Shown: piece by piece, positions 21,542 to 32,512 of the stretch | How positions within the stretch are numbered: position 1 is the first letter of the stretch | Layout of the letters: every line of letters begins with the position of its first letter | Assembly (NCBI GenBank): GCA_020631735.1 | Contig: CM036201.1 | Coordinates: 71,691,253-71,755,252 of the forward strand | Direction: 5' to 3' | Source: Saccharum officinarum | Taxonomy: Eukaryota > Streptophyta > Magnoliopsida > Poales > Poaceae | DNA: 64,000 nt | Notes under the pieces: model-generated | Seen by the model: only the letters and a program-made list of their open reading frames with translations | What the model was told of the DNA's origin: nothing | Database searches by the model: none | Program-made: the position numbers and the translations under genes

Positions 21542-22544
21542 ATGAGTGCCAGCGTGTTCGATTCCTGCAGTTTCACGCATCAGTTCAAGCTCAACTTTTT
21601 GGAGACGAAGAAGGTCGCCATCGGGCACTCAGTCAGCTCCGAGGATGTCTTCGCTGGTGGGCACATCTGGAGGATCTACTGCTACCCGCGTGGGGTTATA
21701 ACAGAGGAAAACGGTAAGTACTTATCTATCGCCCTCAAGCATGAGAGTAAATCCAAAGACGTCAAAGCTATCTTCGAGGCCTTCGTGATGGACAAAGACG
21801 GTACTCCATCTTCCTCCCATAAAAAAAGGTTCGTGAACGTTTTCGAACCAAAAGGCAGCGTCAACGACGGCTGGGGTTGGGCACGCTTCGTGGAGCGAAG
21901 CGTACTAGAGTCGCTGTACGTGAGGAATGGCTCCTTCATCATTATGTGCGGAGTCAAAGTTGTACATTGAAGACCCCCTCGAGGTGCCACCCTCGGACAT
22001 GGGAACCCATCTCCGCCTCCTGCTGGATTGCACAGAGGGCTCTGATGTCTCATTCATCGTCGACGGCAAGAAGTTCCCTGCTCACCGGGCTGTGCTTGCC
22101 GCCCGCTCGCCTGTCTTCAAGGCGCAACTCCTGGGCTCCATGGCAGATGCCAAGATGCCATCCATCACCTTGCATGACATTGCGCCGGCGACATTTAAAG
22201 TCATGCTCCGGTTCATTTACACCGATGATTATCCTGAGGAGGATGAGCTCGGGGACTCCCCGGATGACATGGTTCGGCACTTGCTGGCTGCAGCGGACCG
22301 CTTTGCCTTGGATCGTCTGAAGATTTTGTGTGCTGCAGATCTGCGGGATAATATGTCAGTGGACACGGTTGCTAAAACTTTGATCTGCGCTGAAACATAT
22401 AACTCCCCGCATCTGAAGAAGAAGTGCATTGACTTCATTGTGGAGAAGAACTTCAAGAAGGTTGTGCTAACAGGTGGTTTCTTTCAGCTGGCGCAACAAT
22501 TCCCATCGATTATTGATGAGCTGAAGTTGAAGGTTGGAGCATAG
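21542..22544 (+). pseudogene. MATH-BTB copy 2, frameshifted between domains
   Basis: The MATH half (21542 to about 21965) is open, then reaches TGA at 21968-21970 just after the CGVKVVH segment. The BTB and BACK-like half continues in another frame from about 21965 to 22544 (EDPLEVPPSDMG, SDVSFIVDGKKFPAHRAVLA, ...LKLKVGA). A single 1-2 nt indel at the junction separates two otherwise intact domains. Product would be a MATH-only protein if translated from the normal start. Sequence error is possible, because the rest shows no decay. Copy 2 shares both flanks with copy 1, and its downstream flank with copy 3. Confidence 0.8.
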
Positions 22545-23140
22545 AAGCAGCACGCATGTATACATATGCTAGCCTATGGCTATAGTCGTACTAGCTTTAT
22601 GGCATTTTAGGTTCGGCAAATGCTATCTAAATCTATTTAAAAGTGCTTAAATTCTCAGTTTGTAAGTGTCAGCTACTATTAAGTTACTATCATGCAGACT
22701 TTTTATTATCCTATCAACAATTTCGTAAGTGAAGTCGTTATTGTGTCTTATTCGTATTGCATGTCTTGCGTATCTGTGTCACAAATTCACAATGAAATTT
22801 TGTATGTTTATGTCTGTTTTTTTTAATTCATTTGATTCTTTATCTTGTAATGTGATTCGAATCTTTCTTGCAAACTCACTCTACATGACAGAAATATTTT
22901 CAGCTGTGTCATACCTGAAGATATGCATCGTCAGATGGTTGGACTTCAAGGAGTCAGGTTTTCAATCGCCCTCGAGTATGTTGATGCTTCGTTCTTTCTG
23001 AAAGAAAGCTGAAGCTGGACTTTCTATATTGTCTAAAAAATGTATTTGAAATATTTATAACCTCTATGCTATGGAGTAGTATGATCGGAGCGTGCTATGT
23101 TTGGCCTACGTTCCATGATACATATAAAACTTTATTGTTG
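22545..23140. repeat. 3' flank of copy 2 (shared with copies 1 and 3)
   Basis: 22545-22960 matches copy 1 flank 14655-15060, and 23080-23150 matches copy 3 flank 34140-34210 (GTGCTATGTTTG, CATAAAACTTTATTGTTG). No gene is present. Confidence 0.7.
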
Positions 23141-23150
23141 TAAGAGTATA

Positions 23151-25065
23151 GGAAAAAGTCTACTTACCCCCAACTATGGGGTGGTCTAATTTATCCCTCA
23201 AACTAGGAAACGGTCTAATTTACCCTCTGAACTTTGTAAAACCGGCCAAATCACCCCATCGAGCGGTTTTGGGCGGCGGTTTTGCTACAGTAACAACGGT
23301 TTTGGTACAGTAACAGCAGTTTTGTCCTTTTCTTTTTATTTATTTCGTCCGAATCTTTGAAAAATCATAGTAAATCACAGAAAAATCATAAAATGAAAAT
23401 TCCAATTTTGTTGGACTCCACATGAGTAAATCTACACAGTGAAAATATAATATAGTATGCTTTAGTACAAAGTTTTTGTTGTATGAATTATTCAAATTAA
23501 TTACAGAAAAAATTAATCAAAATTTATAACAAAAACTTTGTACTAAAACATAGAACAACAACAACATAGCCTTTTGTCCCAAGCAAGTTGGGGTAGGCTA
23601 GAGATGAAACCTAAAAGAGACAAGAAACAGGGAGACACATAAAGGGACATAAAGGGCACAAGACAAAAGAGGTCACGGTTCAGGCACGTTGATTGCTAAT
23701 CTCCAAGCGCTCCTGTCCATAGCTAAATTCTTGGGGATATTCCACTCCTTAAGATCTCTCTTAACGGACTCGTCCCAAGTTAGTTTAGGTCGACCTCTAT
23801 CGCTCTTTACATTATCGACCCGCTTTAGAACTCCACTACGCACTGGCGCCTCAGGAGGCCTCCGTTGGATATGTCCAAACCATCTCAACCGATGTTGAAT
23901 CAATTTCTCCTCAATTGGTGCCACCCCAACCCTATCCCGAATATCGTCGTTCCGTACTCTATCCCTCCTTGTGTACCCACAACACCAACGCAACATACGC
24001 ATCTCCGCTACACTCAATTGCTGGACATGTCGCCTTTTTGTAGGCCAACACTCAGCACCATATAACATCGCCGGACGAATCGCCGTCCTATAGAACTTAC
24101 ATTTCAGCTTCTGAGGCACCCTTTTGTCACAGAGAACGCCAGAAGCTTGACGCCATTTCAACCAGCCGGCTGAAATTCTATGCCTAACATCTTCATCAAT
24201 GTCTCCATCCTTTTGTAGCATCGACCCTAAATACCGAAAAGTATCCTTCTTGGCCACCACTTGCCCATCGAGGCTAACGTCTCCCTCCTCGTGCCTAGTC
24301 GCGCTGAAATCGCACCTCATGTACTCGGTCTTAGTCCTACTAAGTCTGAACCCTTTCGACTCTAACGTATGCCTCCATAGTTCTAACTTCCTATTAACCC
24401 CCGCCCTACTGTCGTCAACTAGCACCACATCATCAGCAAAGAGCATACACCAAGGGATATCACCTTGTATGTCCCTTGTGACCTCATCCATCACCAAAGC
24501 AAATAAATAAGGGCTCAAAGCTGACCCATGATGCAGTCCTATTTTAATTGGAAAGTCACTGGTGTCGCCATCACATGTTCGGACAAACGTCACCACATCC
24601 CTGTACATATCCTTGATGAGGGTAACGTACTTAGTTGGGACTTTGTGCTTTTCCAAGGCCCACCACATTACATTTCTCGGTACTTTGTCATATGCCTTCT
24701 CGAGGTCAATAAAGACCATGTGCAAGTCCTCGGTACTTTGTCATATAGTACTAAAACATACTATATTATATATTCATTGTGTAGATCTACTCATGTGGAG
24801 TCCAACAAAATTGAATTTTTATTTTATGATTTTTCTATGATTTACTATGATTTTTAAAGATTCAGATGAAATAAATTAAAAAGAAAAAGACAAAACCGAT
24901 GTTACTGTAGCAAACCGTTGTTACTGTAGCAAAATCGACGCCCAAAACCGCTCGAGGGCGTGATTTGGCCGGTTTTGCAAAGTTCAGAGATTAATTAGAT
25001 CGTTTTATAGTTGAGGAGGTAAACTAGACCACCCTCAATAATTAGGAGTCAAGTGGACTTTTTCG
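23151..25065. mobile_element. Foldback Mutator-like (MULE) element containing an RTE insertion
   Basis: The ends GGAAAAAGTC (23151) and GACTTTTTCG (25065) are the tips of inverted arms of more than 300 bp. Both arms contain the ACCGGCCAAATCAC segment, GCTACAGTAACAACGG and TGGACTCCACATGAGTA in opposite orientation. TAAGAGTATA flanks both sides (23141-23150 and 25066-25075), a 9-10 bp duplication as expected for Mutator-like elements. Copy 3 has one TAATCTTATA at the matching place (34201-34215), an empty site. Without the nested RTE the element is about 0.7 kb and non-coding. Confidence 0.8.
23553..24747 (-). mobile_element. 5'-truncated RTE-clade LINE with 13-bp target duplication
   Basis: The minus-strand open frame of about 350 residues (24725-23673) is the C-terminal part of a non-LTR reverse transcriptase. 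It contains [30 protein letters not shown] and the catalytic [10 protein letters not shown], followed by the RTE C-terminal tail ending INVPEP. The 5' endonuclease and first fingers are missing. The 3' untranslated region ends in (GTT)n. GTACTAAAACATA occurs at 23540-23552 and 24748-24760, a perfect 13-bp duplication. It sits in the loop of the foldback element. Near the 5' junction an 18-bp piece is duplicated (24676-24693 and 24729-24746), a junction rearrangement of the kind made by template switching. Confidence 0.88.
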
Positions 25066-25119
25066 TAAGAGTATAAGTATGTTTTCGTAATCAATAAAGC
25101 TCAAAGTTTTTAAATCAAT

Positions 25120-25238
25120 CACCATGTTCGCTTGAACTTATTTGCCAGAATCAGTCAGACATTCAGCAGTGTTTTTTCTCTCACAACAAATCAGCATTAG
25201 CCATTCAACAATGCTTTTACAGACAGCCGAACAAGGTG
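25120..25238. repeat. Small MITE absent from the paralogous site
   Basis: The ends CACCATGTTCG and CGAACAAGGTG are inverted repeats around 119 bp. The aligned flank of copy 3 (about 34250-34270) runs AATCAATATGTATTG without it, so the paralogue is an empty site. Confidence 0.65.
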
Positions 25239-25855
25239 ATTATGTATTGTGTAAATCTATGCATATCTACAATTGATTCTTTGCGGTCCTTGCGTTCCAC
25301 GAGGATGTGTCGTCATGTATGTAGTGTTTCAATTCTACTCTCTTAATGAAAGACGTGCATGATTGCACATTTGTGAAAAAATGTGACTCGAACTGTTTTT
25401 TAAATATGCAACATGACTATAACAAATTAGGTGATGGATGGTTTCTTTATTGATGAAAAAGCAACAATTACAGTGCCATTTCAGTTTTGCTTAAGGAAAT
25501 TGACTTTGGTTAAAATCACTCTTAAAAAGGACTAAATAAAGACCTTAATTTTAACTTTTAAGATGTAATTTTAACTTCCATAAAGCTTATTTAGAGGCAA
25601 TACTATTAGGTTTACTGTCTGTATATTGTCTGTACCGTAACTCCGTAAGTCATCCTTGTTTAGTAAGACTCCATTTGATTGAATCATGTTGATTGCCCGA
25701 ATGCACAAATGCAACCATTGGGACAACCTCATTCCATTTATGTAATATATCCCTCACTACTCACTAGAGCCCTTTACAAAGTTATTTTAAGAGGTGTAAA
25801 ACTAAGAATATTAATAACTAATATATTCTTGTTCCTTGCTAGGACTAGGCACTTT
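25239..25855. repeat. Duplicated spacer shared with copy 3 flank
   Basis: The block matches 34265-35178 with interruptions, for example GATGGATGGTTTCTTT, CATTTGATTGAATCATGTTG and AAGAGGTGTAA. This shows that the duplication joining copies 2 and 3 extends at least 3.3 kb downstream of the gene. Confidence 0.75.
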
Positions 25856-26766
25856 TCCACCAAAAACCTCAAACCCAACTGAACCGAACCAAAAATTCGG
25901 TTTATTCAGTTTTCAATTCCTATATTTCAAAAGTTCGGTGCTTGGATTTAGTTTTGGTTTCCTACTCAAACCGAACCGAAGAATCATAGCAAAAAGAGGG
26001 GGAAGCAGCCCCAGCCGGCCAGCCCACCGGCCCAACGCCCCATGCCCCCCGAGTCCCCAACCACACCTCGATAGCTCGGGCACTCCCTGACTCGGTGACT
26101 CCCACTCCTACTCACACCCTAACCCTAAATCGCATCTCCGCAAGCGGTGGCGACACGGGCATAACGGCACGTGACTGGACAGCGCACGACAAGCAGCTCG
26201 GCGGCCGGCATTGCGGCACGAGCAAGAGCGCAAGGAGGCGGCGAGCAGCACGGCAAAACCCGGGAGCGGCCCTCGCGGCGGCGTTCGCGAGCAGGGAGGC
26301 GAGGATGGCGAGTGACGCTCGTAGGGAAGCGACAAATGACTACCCTCATCATAAGTTCTCTAACCAAGACAACGGTGACACAGACCGAGTAGTCCTCCAA
26401 GGTAAGTTTTGTTTTGGTCTTGAGGTCTTTGGTCTTCTCCTATTCTCCGACCTTGTTGTGAACCACAGAACCAGAACCACTAGTTGATAATGAGTTTGAA
26501 CCTTTCTATTTCTAGAAAGGGACACCGATAAAACTGTTGCAAATCAAGTTAATCAAAACCAAGTTAATGAAGTGGTAGAGGTAGACAAGGGATATTTTTC
26601 ACTCGGAGCGCCAGTTCCCGAGCTCCAAATTTTTTTTTTCCTTTTTTCCGATTCGTAATCTTTTTTCATTCAGATATTTTTATTTTTCCGATTTGTGATC
26701 CAGAATACACCACATCGGACTTGTTTGTATCATCGATCATCACAATTTCATTATATAACTATTTAC
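25856..26766. other. Mixed intergenic stretch
   Basis: Includes a CCGAACCGAA-type simple motif region and a GC-rich middle (25990-26300) with a possible GT donor at 26401. No recognisable protein. It may be a gene fragment. Confidence 0.35.
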
Positions 26767-26768
26767 TA

Positions 26769-26852
26769 CTCCCTCCTTTATAAAGTATAAAATATTGTGA
26801 CTTTACTAGCATAATAAAAATAATTGTATCTAGAAAAAGCCAAAACATCTTA
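26769..26852. repeat. Stowaway MITE, left half
   Basis: The block begins TA + CTCCCTCCTTTATAAAG and stops at the TTA where the PIF/Harbinger element starts. Its right half is at 31709-31730. Confidence 0.65.
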
Positions 26853-27717
26853 GGCCCCCTTTAGTTTGAAGGAATTTCAAATGAATTTTGGAGGATTAGT
26901 TTCCTATGGATTGATTCCTACGAAGCCCTTTGGTTCACTGGAGAAGTAAAGGAATAAATCCTTAGGATTGCTTTCCTACGGTTGTGTCGTACAGGAAACA
27001 AAACATTCGATCGGAGCTCTTGAAAACTTTCCTGGCACGAAAACTGGACAGCTCGCGCGCTTCGCTCCCTCTTCTCCCGCTCGCTTGTTTCGCTTGGCGC
27101 TTGTGTTTTCAGATACGGACAGCCCAGTCGAAATAAAATCTTTCCCAAATCCCCATCGCATGCCAAGGGGCAACAGCGTCCGCCCCATCACCGCCGGGAT
27201 GACCGACAGACAGCTGTCGTCAGCGCGATGGCCGCCCCATCCCCAGACGCGTCGGCGGTCCCATCACCTCTGCACGAGACGGCGCGAGGCCCTTCCCATC
27301 GCCGACCATCGAGTTGGCCTGCGCCAACGTCGGCGACCCAATCCGCCGGAACCCACCTCCGACCACCTAGTCCGGCACTCGCAGCGACAACGCCGTATGG
27401 AACCGTGCATCCGCAGGTTCCTCCGTCATCCAGGTACTTTCCTTTTTCCCCATCTATCTGTTGTGCGTTATTCTTCCCAATCAGAAGCGAGTCGGAGGCG
27501 GAGCACCCCATGCGCCAGCACGGCATCCCGAGTGACGAGGCCCCGGCGGCAGCTGCTACCGCCGCACAGCTCGCCCCATCCCTGACCCGCGCCGGCGCCG
27601 CTCGCCGCAGCCCCAACCTTGCCGCGCGCCGGCGCCGTCGTGCCGTGCCGCTCGCCTTAGCCAACGGGTTGCCGCAGCGCCGCTCGCTAGCAGCCATGGA
27701 AGAGGAGGATTTGGGGG

Positions 27718-27842
27718 TGTTAGACAGTAGATATACGGCCCATGGGCCTGCCCCTAGTGGCTCCCCTTGTGGCCTATATGTATACACTGATTATGTCTAT
27801 TGATTATTAATCCAAGTATTATACAACCCTAATACTCTTTCA
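27718..27842. mobile_element. 125-bp solo LTR (TRIM-like)
   Basis: The block starts TGTTAGAC and ends ACTCTTTCA, flanked by GGGGG and GGGGT (4 of 5 bases match). It has the GGCCCATGGGCC and terminal layout of short LTRs, like the LTR at 7349-7465. No primer-binding site follows, so it is solo. It lies in the 5' region of the Harbinger ORF1 gene, just after a possible start codon (27696). Confidence 0.6.
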
Positions 27843-28048
27843 GGGGTGGGGGATGGTTGCGGCGTGCAGACAAGAGGCGCAACAGCAAGTGCCGGTGGCC
27901 ACGGTCTTGGCCGAGTTGTTCCTAGCGTCGAGAGCCTGCAGCCAAAAGCAGAAACAGAGAAGCTGAATGAACTGATGCTGAGTAGTTTTTTCTATCATAT
28001 TTTATATGCCTAATTCATCTAATATACTCTATTTTATTGCAAGGGTAC

Positions 28049-29394
28049 TGATGCCGTGGAAAGGATCCACTCAGATTAATGTGTTTGATCAACGCACTTT
28101 GTCTAACAAACAACACCACCACTCCCAATCACAATGGTCTTATGATTTTGCTGACCCTGAGCACTGGTCTACAGAAAATATCCAGGAACTAGGTGACGCT
28201 TCTTCTCATTTCAGATGCATTAGTACCTTGCCTATAATTTGTAGTTGCATGTTCCTGATGAAACAGAGTCCATGTAATCTTCTGAACTGCAGTGAATTTA
28301 GGGACCACAAAGAGAGCCAGATGGTCTCACCAAATGAAATTATTCCTTATTGATCTTTTAAAAGAACATGATGTGTCGGGTTTCCGAACACATAATGCTT
28401 GGAGTAAGGATGCATGGACAAACATTGTTCGTCGCGTGAATGCAAAGTTTGGTACATCATATTCTGTTAACCAAGTCAAACAACAGGAGCAAGACTTGAA
28501 GAAAGCATACCGTAGTGTTAAAGATTTGCTGGCTGAAAGTGGATTTGGATGGGATAATGAGCGAATGACGGTGACTGCACCTGCAAGTGTTTGGGCTACT
28601 TTTATTGCTTGCAAGAACAATAAGGATGCTCTACATTGGCAAGATAGGTCATTCCCATATTATGATGCTTTATCTTCACTGTACGATGGTGAGGCTTACA
28701 TATTCAGTACAATTTTATTTGCATTTCTCTTTGATTTCTTAAATTTGGTAATCATTTTTTTGTTGCACGTCATTCTGCAGGTCGTCACGCCGAAGGGAGA
28801 ACCCGTCAAGGCATGGACCATTATGCAAGCAAAGCAAAGAATGTGTTAGTTCCATCGACACAAACAACACAAGTGCCTGACACATATAACTCACCATCTC
28901 CAACTTTAAATGCTCCAGGTGAATCAGATCTGCAGTTTCAATTTGATGATGAGACTGAGGAGGCAAATTTAGATTTTTCTCAGCTTTCATCTAATCATGA
29001 CCATCAGCCACAAGCTGCACCTACCTCCACACACATGCATATAGATGCAACTGAGTCTCGGCGTGGTAGTAAGAAACAAAAGAGCAAAGTTGCTCGCTCG
29101 GATGATGGATTTCATGAGAGATACCTAAAATTGAAGAAGGAAGAGATAGATCGATTTGCTGCTATTGAGGAGAAGAAACTGGAGGATCCCTACAGCATCA
29201 ACAAGTGTGTCAATATTGTTGAACGCTTACACGGTCTACAGATGGGAGACATATTGGTGGCAGCCGACATCTTCAAATGCAAGGAGAACAGGGAAATATT
29301 CTTATCATTTTCTAGTGATGAATTACGGTTGGCTTGGATTAAAAGGGAAATTGGGCGTGCACAAACAAACCTTCCGGATTTGTTTCAGCATTAG
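28049..29394 (+). CDS. Harbinger ORF1: Myb/SANT-like DNA-binding protein
   Basis: PIF/Harbinger elements encode a Myb/SANT-like protein that binds the element ends and helps bring the transposase into the nucleus. Here an exon from about 28049 (MPWKGSTQINVFDQ) ends near a GT donor at 28193. The main exon runs from an AG near 28290 to a GTGAGG donor at 28689 and carries the trihelix-like domain (RWSHQMKLFLIDLLKEHD, NAWSKDAWTNIVRRVNAKF, VKQQEQDLKKAYR). The last exon, 28783-29394, holds a basic segment SRRGSKKQKSK and a Glu/Lys-rich helix (ERYLKLKKEEIDRFAAIEEK), ending ...LPDLFQH. No disabling mutation was found in the two main exons. Exon borders are by eye, and upstream leader exons are uncertain. 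Confidence 0.7.
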
Positions 29395-29641
29395 AGAGAT
29401 GCCAGGAAGTACTTATGCATTAGACTGAGAGCTTTGTTAACAAGGTGGCAGATGCTTTTGGTAAACTTGGTTGTAGCTAGTTACACTCTTTTGGTATATT
29501 TCATGACAGTAAGGTGTACAAAAGTAGAGTAGTACCTCATGGATGTTATTTAGAGAGATGGAGGTACAATATATTAAGTTGCTAATTAGGAGTACAAGGG
29601 CTGCAATGACCCTGAATTTAATATCACTAAATACAATGTTA

Positions 29642-30935
29642 CTAAGTCCGTCGTGCTATGTAACGATCCCACATCCTTCGTGCTATGTCATCTCGCATTT
29701 GATTCCCAGCTTGTCTAGCATTATTGAATGCTTGTATATCACCATTATAGTCGAGATCTCCATCTGGCACGTCAACAATCTGGTTTGGATCAATTTCAAC
29801 ATTGGTGTTACATGGCCACACCATATCTCCGTTGTGTAGGCGTATGAAGTTGTGTAGAACACAACAAGCAACTGATATGTCCACTTGTTTATTAGCCGGG
29901 TGGTGTGCACCAGTTTTAAGAATAGCAAACCTCATTTTTAATATGCCAATTGTTCGCTCAATATGGTTCCGTAGCTGTGCATGTCGAAGATTGAACAATT
30001 CTTTGTAATCTCGAGGCTTTTGCTTAGCTCTTCCTTGTTCCTTTAAATGATACCTTGTTCCACGATATGGCGCAAGAAATTGTGTTGTGTTTGCATAACC
30101 TGCATCTACTAGAAAAAAAATTTACCAGGAGGCACTTCAAAGCCATGGTTAAGTGCATCATGTAGAACTCTTGCATCTGAAGCTGATCCCTCCCAGCCGG
30201 CATGTACATGTACAAATTTTAGATCGAAGTCACATGCTACCATAACATTCTGAGATATTGTTTGTTTTCTATTCCGCTATGGTTCTTGCTCATCTAGTGG
30301 AAGTATCATTGGTATATGAGTGCCATCAATAATGCCAACACAATCCTACAGCAATAAAAAAATAGCATTGTTTATATGATACATTGTCTTTAAGTAGTTT
30401 GTTTGGCCGTATGAAATTTAAGTAAACAAAAATCAAATTGTGCATTTGTTCATACCTTAAAGAAGGGGTGGAATTTTGGTCTTCGCAAAATCTGGTGCGG
30501 GTGTAGCAAAGGTGGGCGTATATATACACCAGTAAGTTGTGTAATTGCATCAAGCACTGCTCCAAAATGGCGACTAATTGTTTCTCCACTGTGCTGAAAC
30601 TCAAATTGCAAGGTTTCATTACTTGCATTTTTCGCTAGTGCATATAAGAATATAGCAACCTTCTCTTCTACTGAGATCCTTGAATCATCAAGTAGTTGCT
30701 TCTCACGCAACTTATTGACCAAAGCTTGGAAAACACCAACTTCCATTCTAAAGTTCCTTTTACTTAGGCTCTCATGGCCTGTTAAGATTTCTTGAACACG
30801 CTCAGCTCCAGAAAGTTTTGATGTATGTATGGGATTTTTACTAGATGATGGCTGTGATGAATCTTCTATGGTAAGGAGAACAAATAATATGAATTCATCT
30901 TCATTTTGTGATCGTCGTCGATAGTTTGGATCCAT
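29642..30935 (-). pseudogene. Harbinger DDE transposase, disabled
   Basis: The minus-strand start is MDPNYRRRSQNEDEF at 30935. Exon 1 ends HPFFK at a GT donor near 30453, and exon 2 starts after a TGTAG acceptor near 30344. The catalytic residues are visible: Asp in GIIDGTHIP, Asp in GSASDARVLHDAL, and Glu in RNHIERTIGILK, matching the DDE nuclease of this superfamily. An in-frame TAG at 30279-30277 follows the LDEQEP segment, and a one-base length change in a T8 tract near 30110 shifts the frame before the VDAGYA-type motif. The C-terminal frame is open to 29642. As read, the protein would be truncated before the second catalytic Asp. Confidence 0.85.
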
Positions 30936-31708
30936 GACTAACACAGTGGAAAACCAACTAGGGATACTTAAATTATGTTGCAGGGTCACTATAAACAGAT
31001 GGCTACCACCTGTTATTCGAGATGTGAAATAACAAATAAATGTCAGTACCAGCATTTGCGTGTACAGAAGAAAAACAAAATTACGAGATTCATGACTCAC
31101 CGTATGAAATATCTGGTCAGAGCTCTTGAAGAGTTTGGAGGTGAGCTGGTTGTGTTTGGAGATGAACTGTGCGCTTGGAGATGAACATGTTGTGATTTGT
31201 ACAGGCGCGTGGGTGTATATAGACGCACTTGCCTATCTGCAGTAGGAGGCCACCGGCCCAGGCGCGCAGGGCACGGCCGCCGTCCGGACTTCGATCTATT
31301 CCCGGTCCCGGCACGGGCCAACGGCGGTGCGGTCGGTGGAGCGGCGCGGGCACGGAGGCAGGAATGGACCTAGCGGATCGCGGCTGCGACGGCGTGGAGC
31401 AACGGAGGGCTCGAGCGGCGGCCGGCCGAGCGGGCGAGCGGCGTCGGCATGTGGGGCAGAGCCGCCGTGTGAGCGCTGGAGTGCGGCGACGGCGACACTG
31501 CTCTGCTAGTCTGCCTTCCCTAACACCTAACACATTTGGCTCTGCGCCCGTACTGTACAATTCCTTTGGTTTTCCTGAGCTGTTGCCAAAGGGCTTTCAA
31601 GGCTACATTCCTATATTTCTGATTCTTTTGGATTAAAGATGTGGTACACTTAATTCCTATGTTTTTCCTTTTCCTATCATATACCTACACTCCGATCCAA
31701 AAGGGGCC

Positions 31709-31730
31709 TTACAATTTGAAACAAAGGGAA
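31709..31730. repeat. Stowaway MITE, right half
   Basis: TTACAATTTGAAACAAAGGG then AA, followed by TA, is a Stowaway right terminus. With 26769-26849 it makes an element of about 105 bp that was split by the Harbinger insertion. Confidence 0.6.
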
Positions 31731-31739
31731 TATAACCTA

Positions 31740-32014
31740 TGCGTTGTAATGGAACCATGCATATATTTTAATAAATGTCATGTCCTAAAATATTTGGATT
31801 TTGAGACGTGAATAAGAAACACCAACAATACAATGATTTTCACAATCTTTTAAACTTTGAATAACACGTAGTTAATAGATTGATTTTTTTGTTCAAGAAA
31901 CATATTTCAAATAAAATATATAATAGATCATAGATCATATATGTAGGTTATTATACTTGTACATGTTTGTTGTATTTATGGCGTCATATACTCTTTTTTT
32001 TTTTGGTGATTAGA
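31740..32014 (-). repeat. ~270-bp dispersed repeat, copy A (Helitron-like ends)
   Basis: The block is about 85-90% similar by eye to 45029-45295. On the minus strand both copies start TCTAATCACC and end near CCATTACAACGCA. TC at the start and a former GTTGCAACG-type hairpin at the end suggest a small non-autonomous Helitron. No coding capacity. Confidence 0.5.
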
Positions 32015-32200
32015 AAACGTTTTGGCGTCTCTCAAACTCCCACCCTCATGGGCCGGCCCACTCCCCCCCGGCCACCCCTCTCACCACGGCCTCACCCCCT
32101 CACGGACGCGAGACTCACGACCCTGTTTCCCCGAGAGCCGCGACGGCGCGACCCCGGACTCCCTAACCCTAGTCGGCGGCGGCGACCGACGGCGGGGAGC

Positions 32201-32275
32201 ATGCTGCGGGCGGCGGCGCGCGCGGCAAGCTGCACGGCAGCACGGGCCACGGCCTCTGCGGCTCTCCGCGCCTAG
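32201..32275 (+). other. Possible presequence-like exon fragment
   Basis: A 24-codon frame MLRAAARAASCTAARATASA then ALRA-stop lies in a GC-rich stretch (32040-32450). The Arg/Ala composition without acidic residues resembles a mitochondrial presequence. It ends in TAG at 32273-32275. It may be a gene fragment carried in front of copy 3, or chance. Confidence 0.25.
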
Positions 32276-32512
32276 GCAACAAACAGGGGCGGCCGAGCGG
32301 CGCGGTGGGAGGCGGGCCGGCGGCCGGGGACGACACGCGGCCAGCCCAGGACTCCAGCTACGGTGACCAGGTCGACACTCGGAAGCGGTCTGACATTCTG
32401 CGGCTGCAGGTGCGGATTGTGCTTTGGGCAGGCTCCTTCTGAGTAGCAGTAGCACTATTTATACACTGTTGACGTATCCTCAAATCTGCAATCCCGTCCA
32501 ACTTCTCTAAAC

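Larger units (their letters stand above)
26853..31708. mobile_element. PIF/Harbinger element, nearly full length, inside a Stowaway MITE
   Basis: Terminal repeats GGCCCCCTTTAG (26853) and GGCCCCTTTTGG (complement at 31708) bound 4856 bp. TTA lies on both sides (26850-26852 and 31709-31711), the established PIF target duplication. The element holds the standard divergent... here convergent pair: a Myb/SANT-like DNA-binding gene (plus) and a DDE transposase (minus), whose 3' ends meet near 29.4-29.6 kb. A 125-bp solo LTR has inserted near its left end. The transposase has a nonsense codon and a frameshift, so the element is not autonomous as assembled. Confidence 0.88.

Noticed and set aside
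26095..26487. 130-residue open frame
   Set aside because: No domain, no conserved start or splice context; retained only as intergenic.
27188..27803. Two opposing ~200-residue Pro/Ala/Arg-rich frames at the left of the Harbinger element
   Set aside because: GC-driven overlapping frames; at most untranslated leader of the ORF1 gene.
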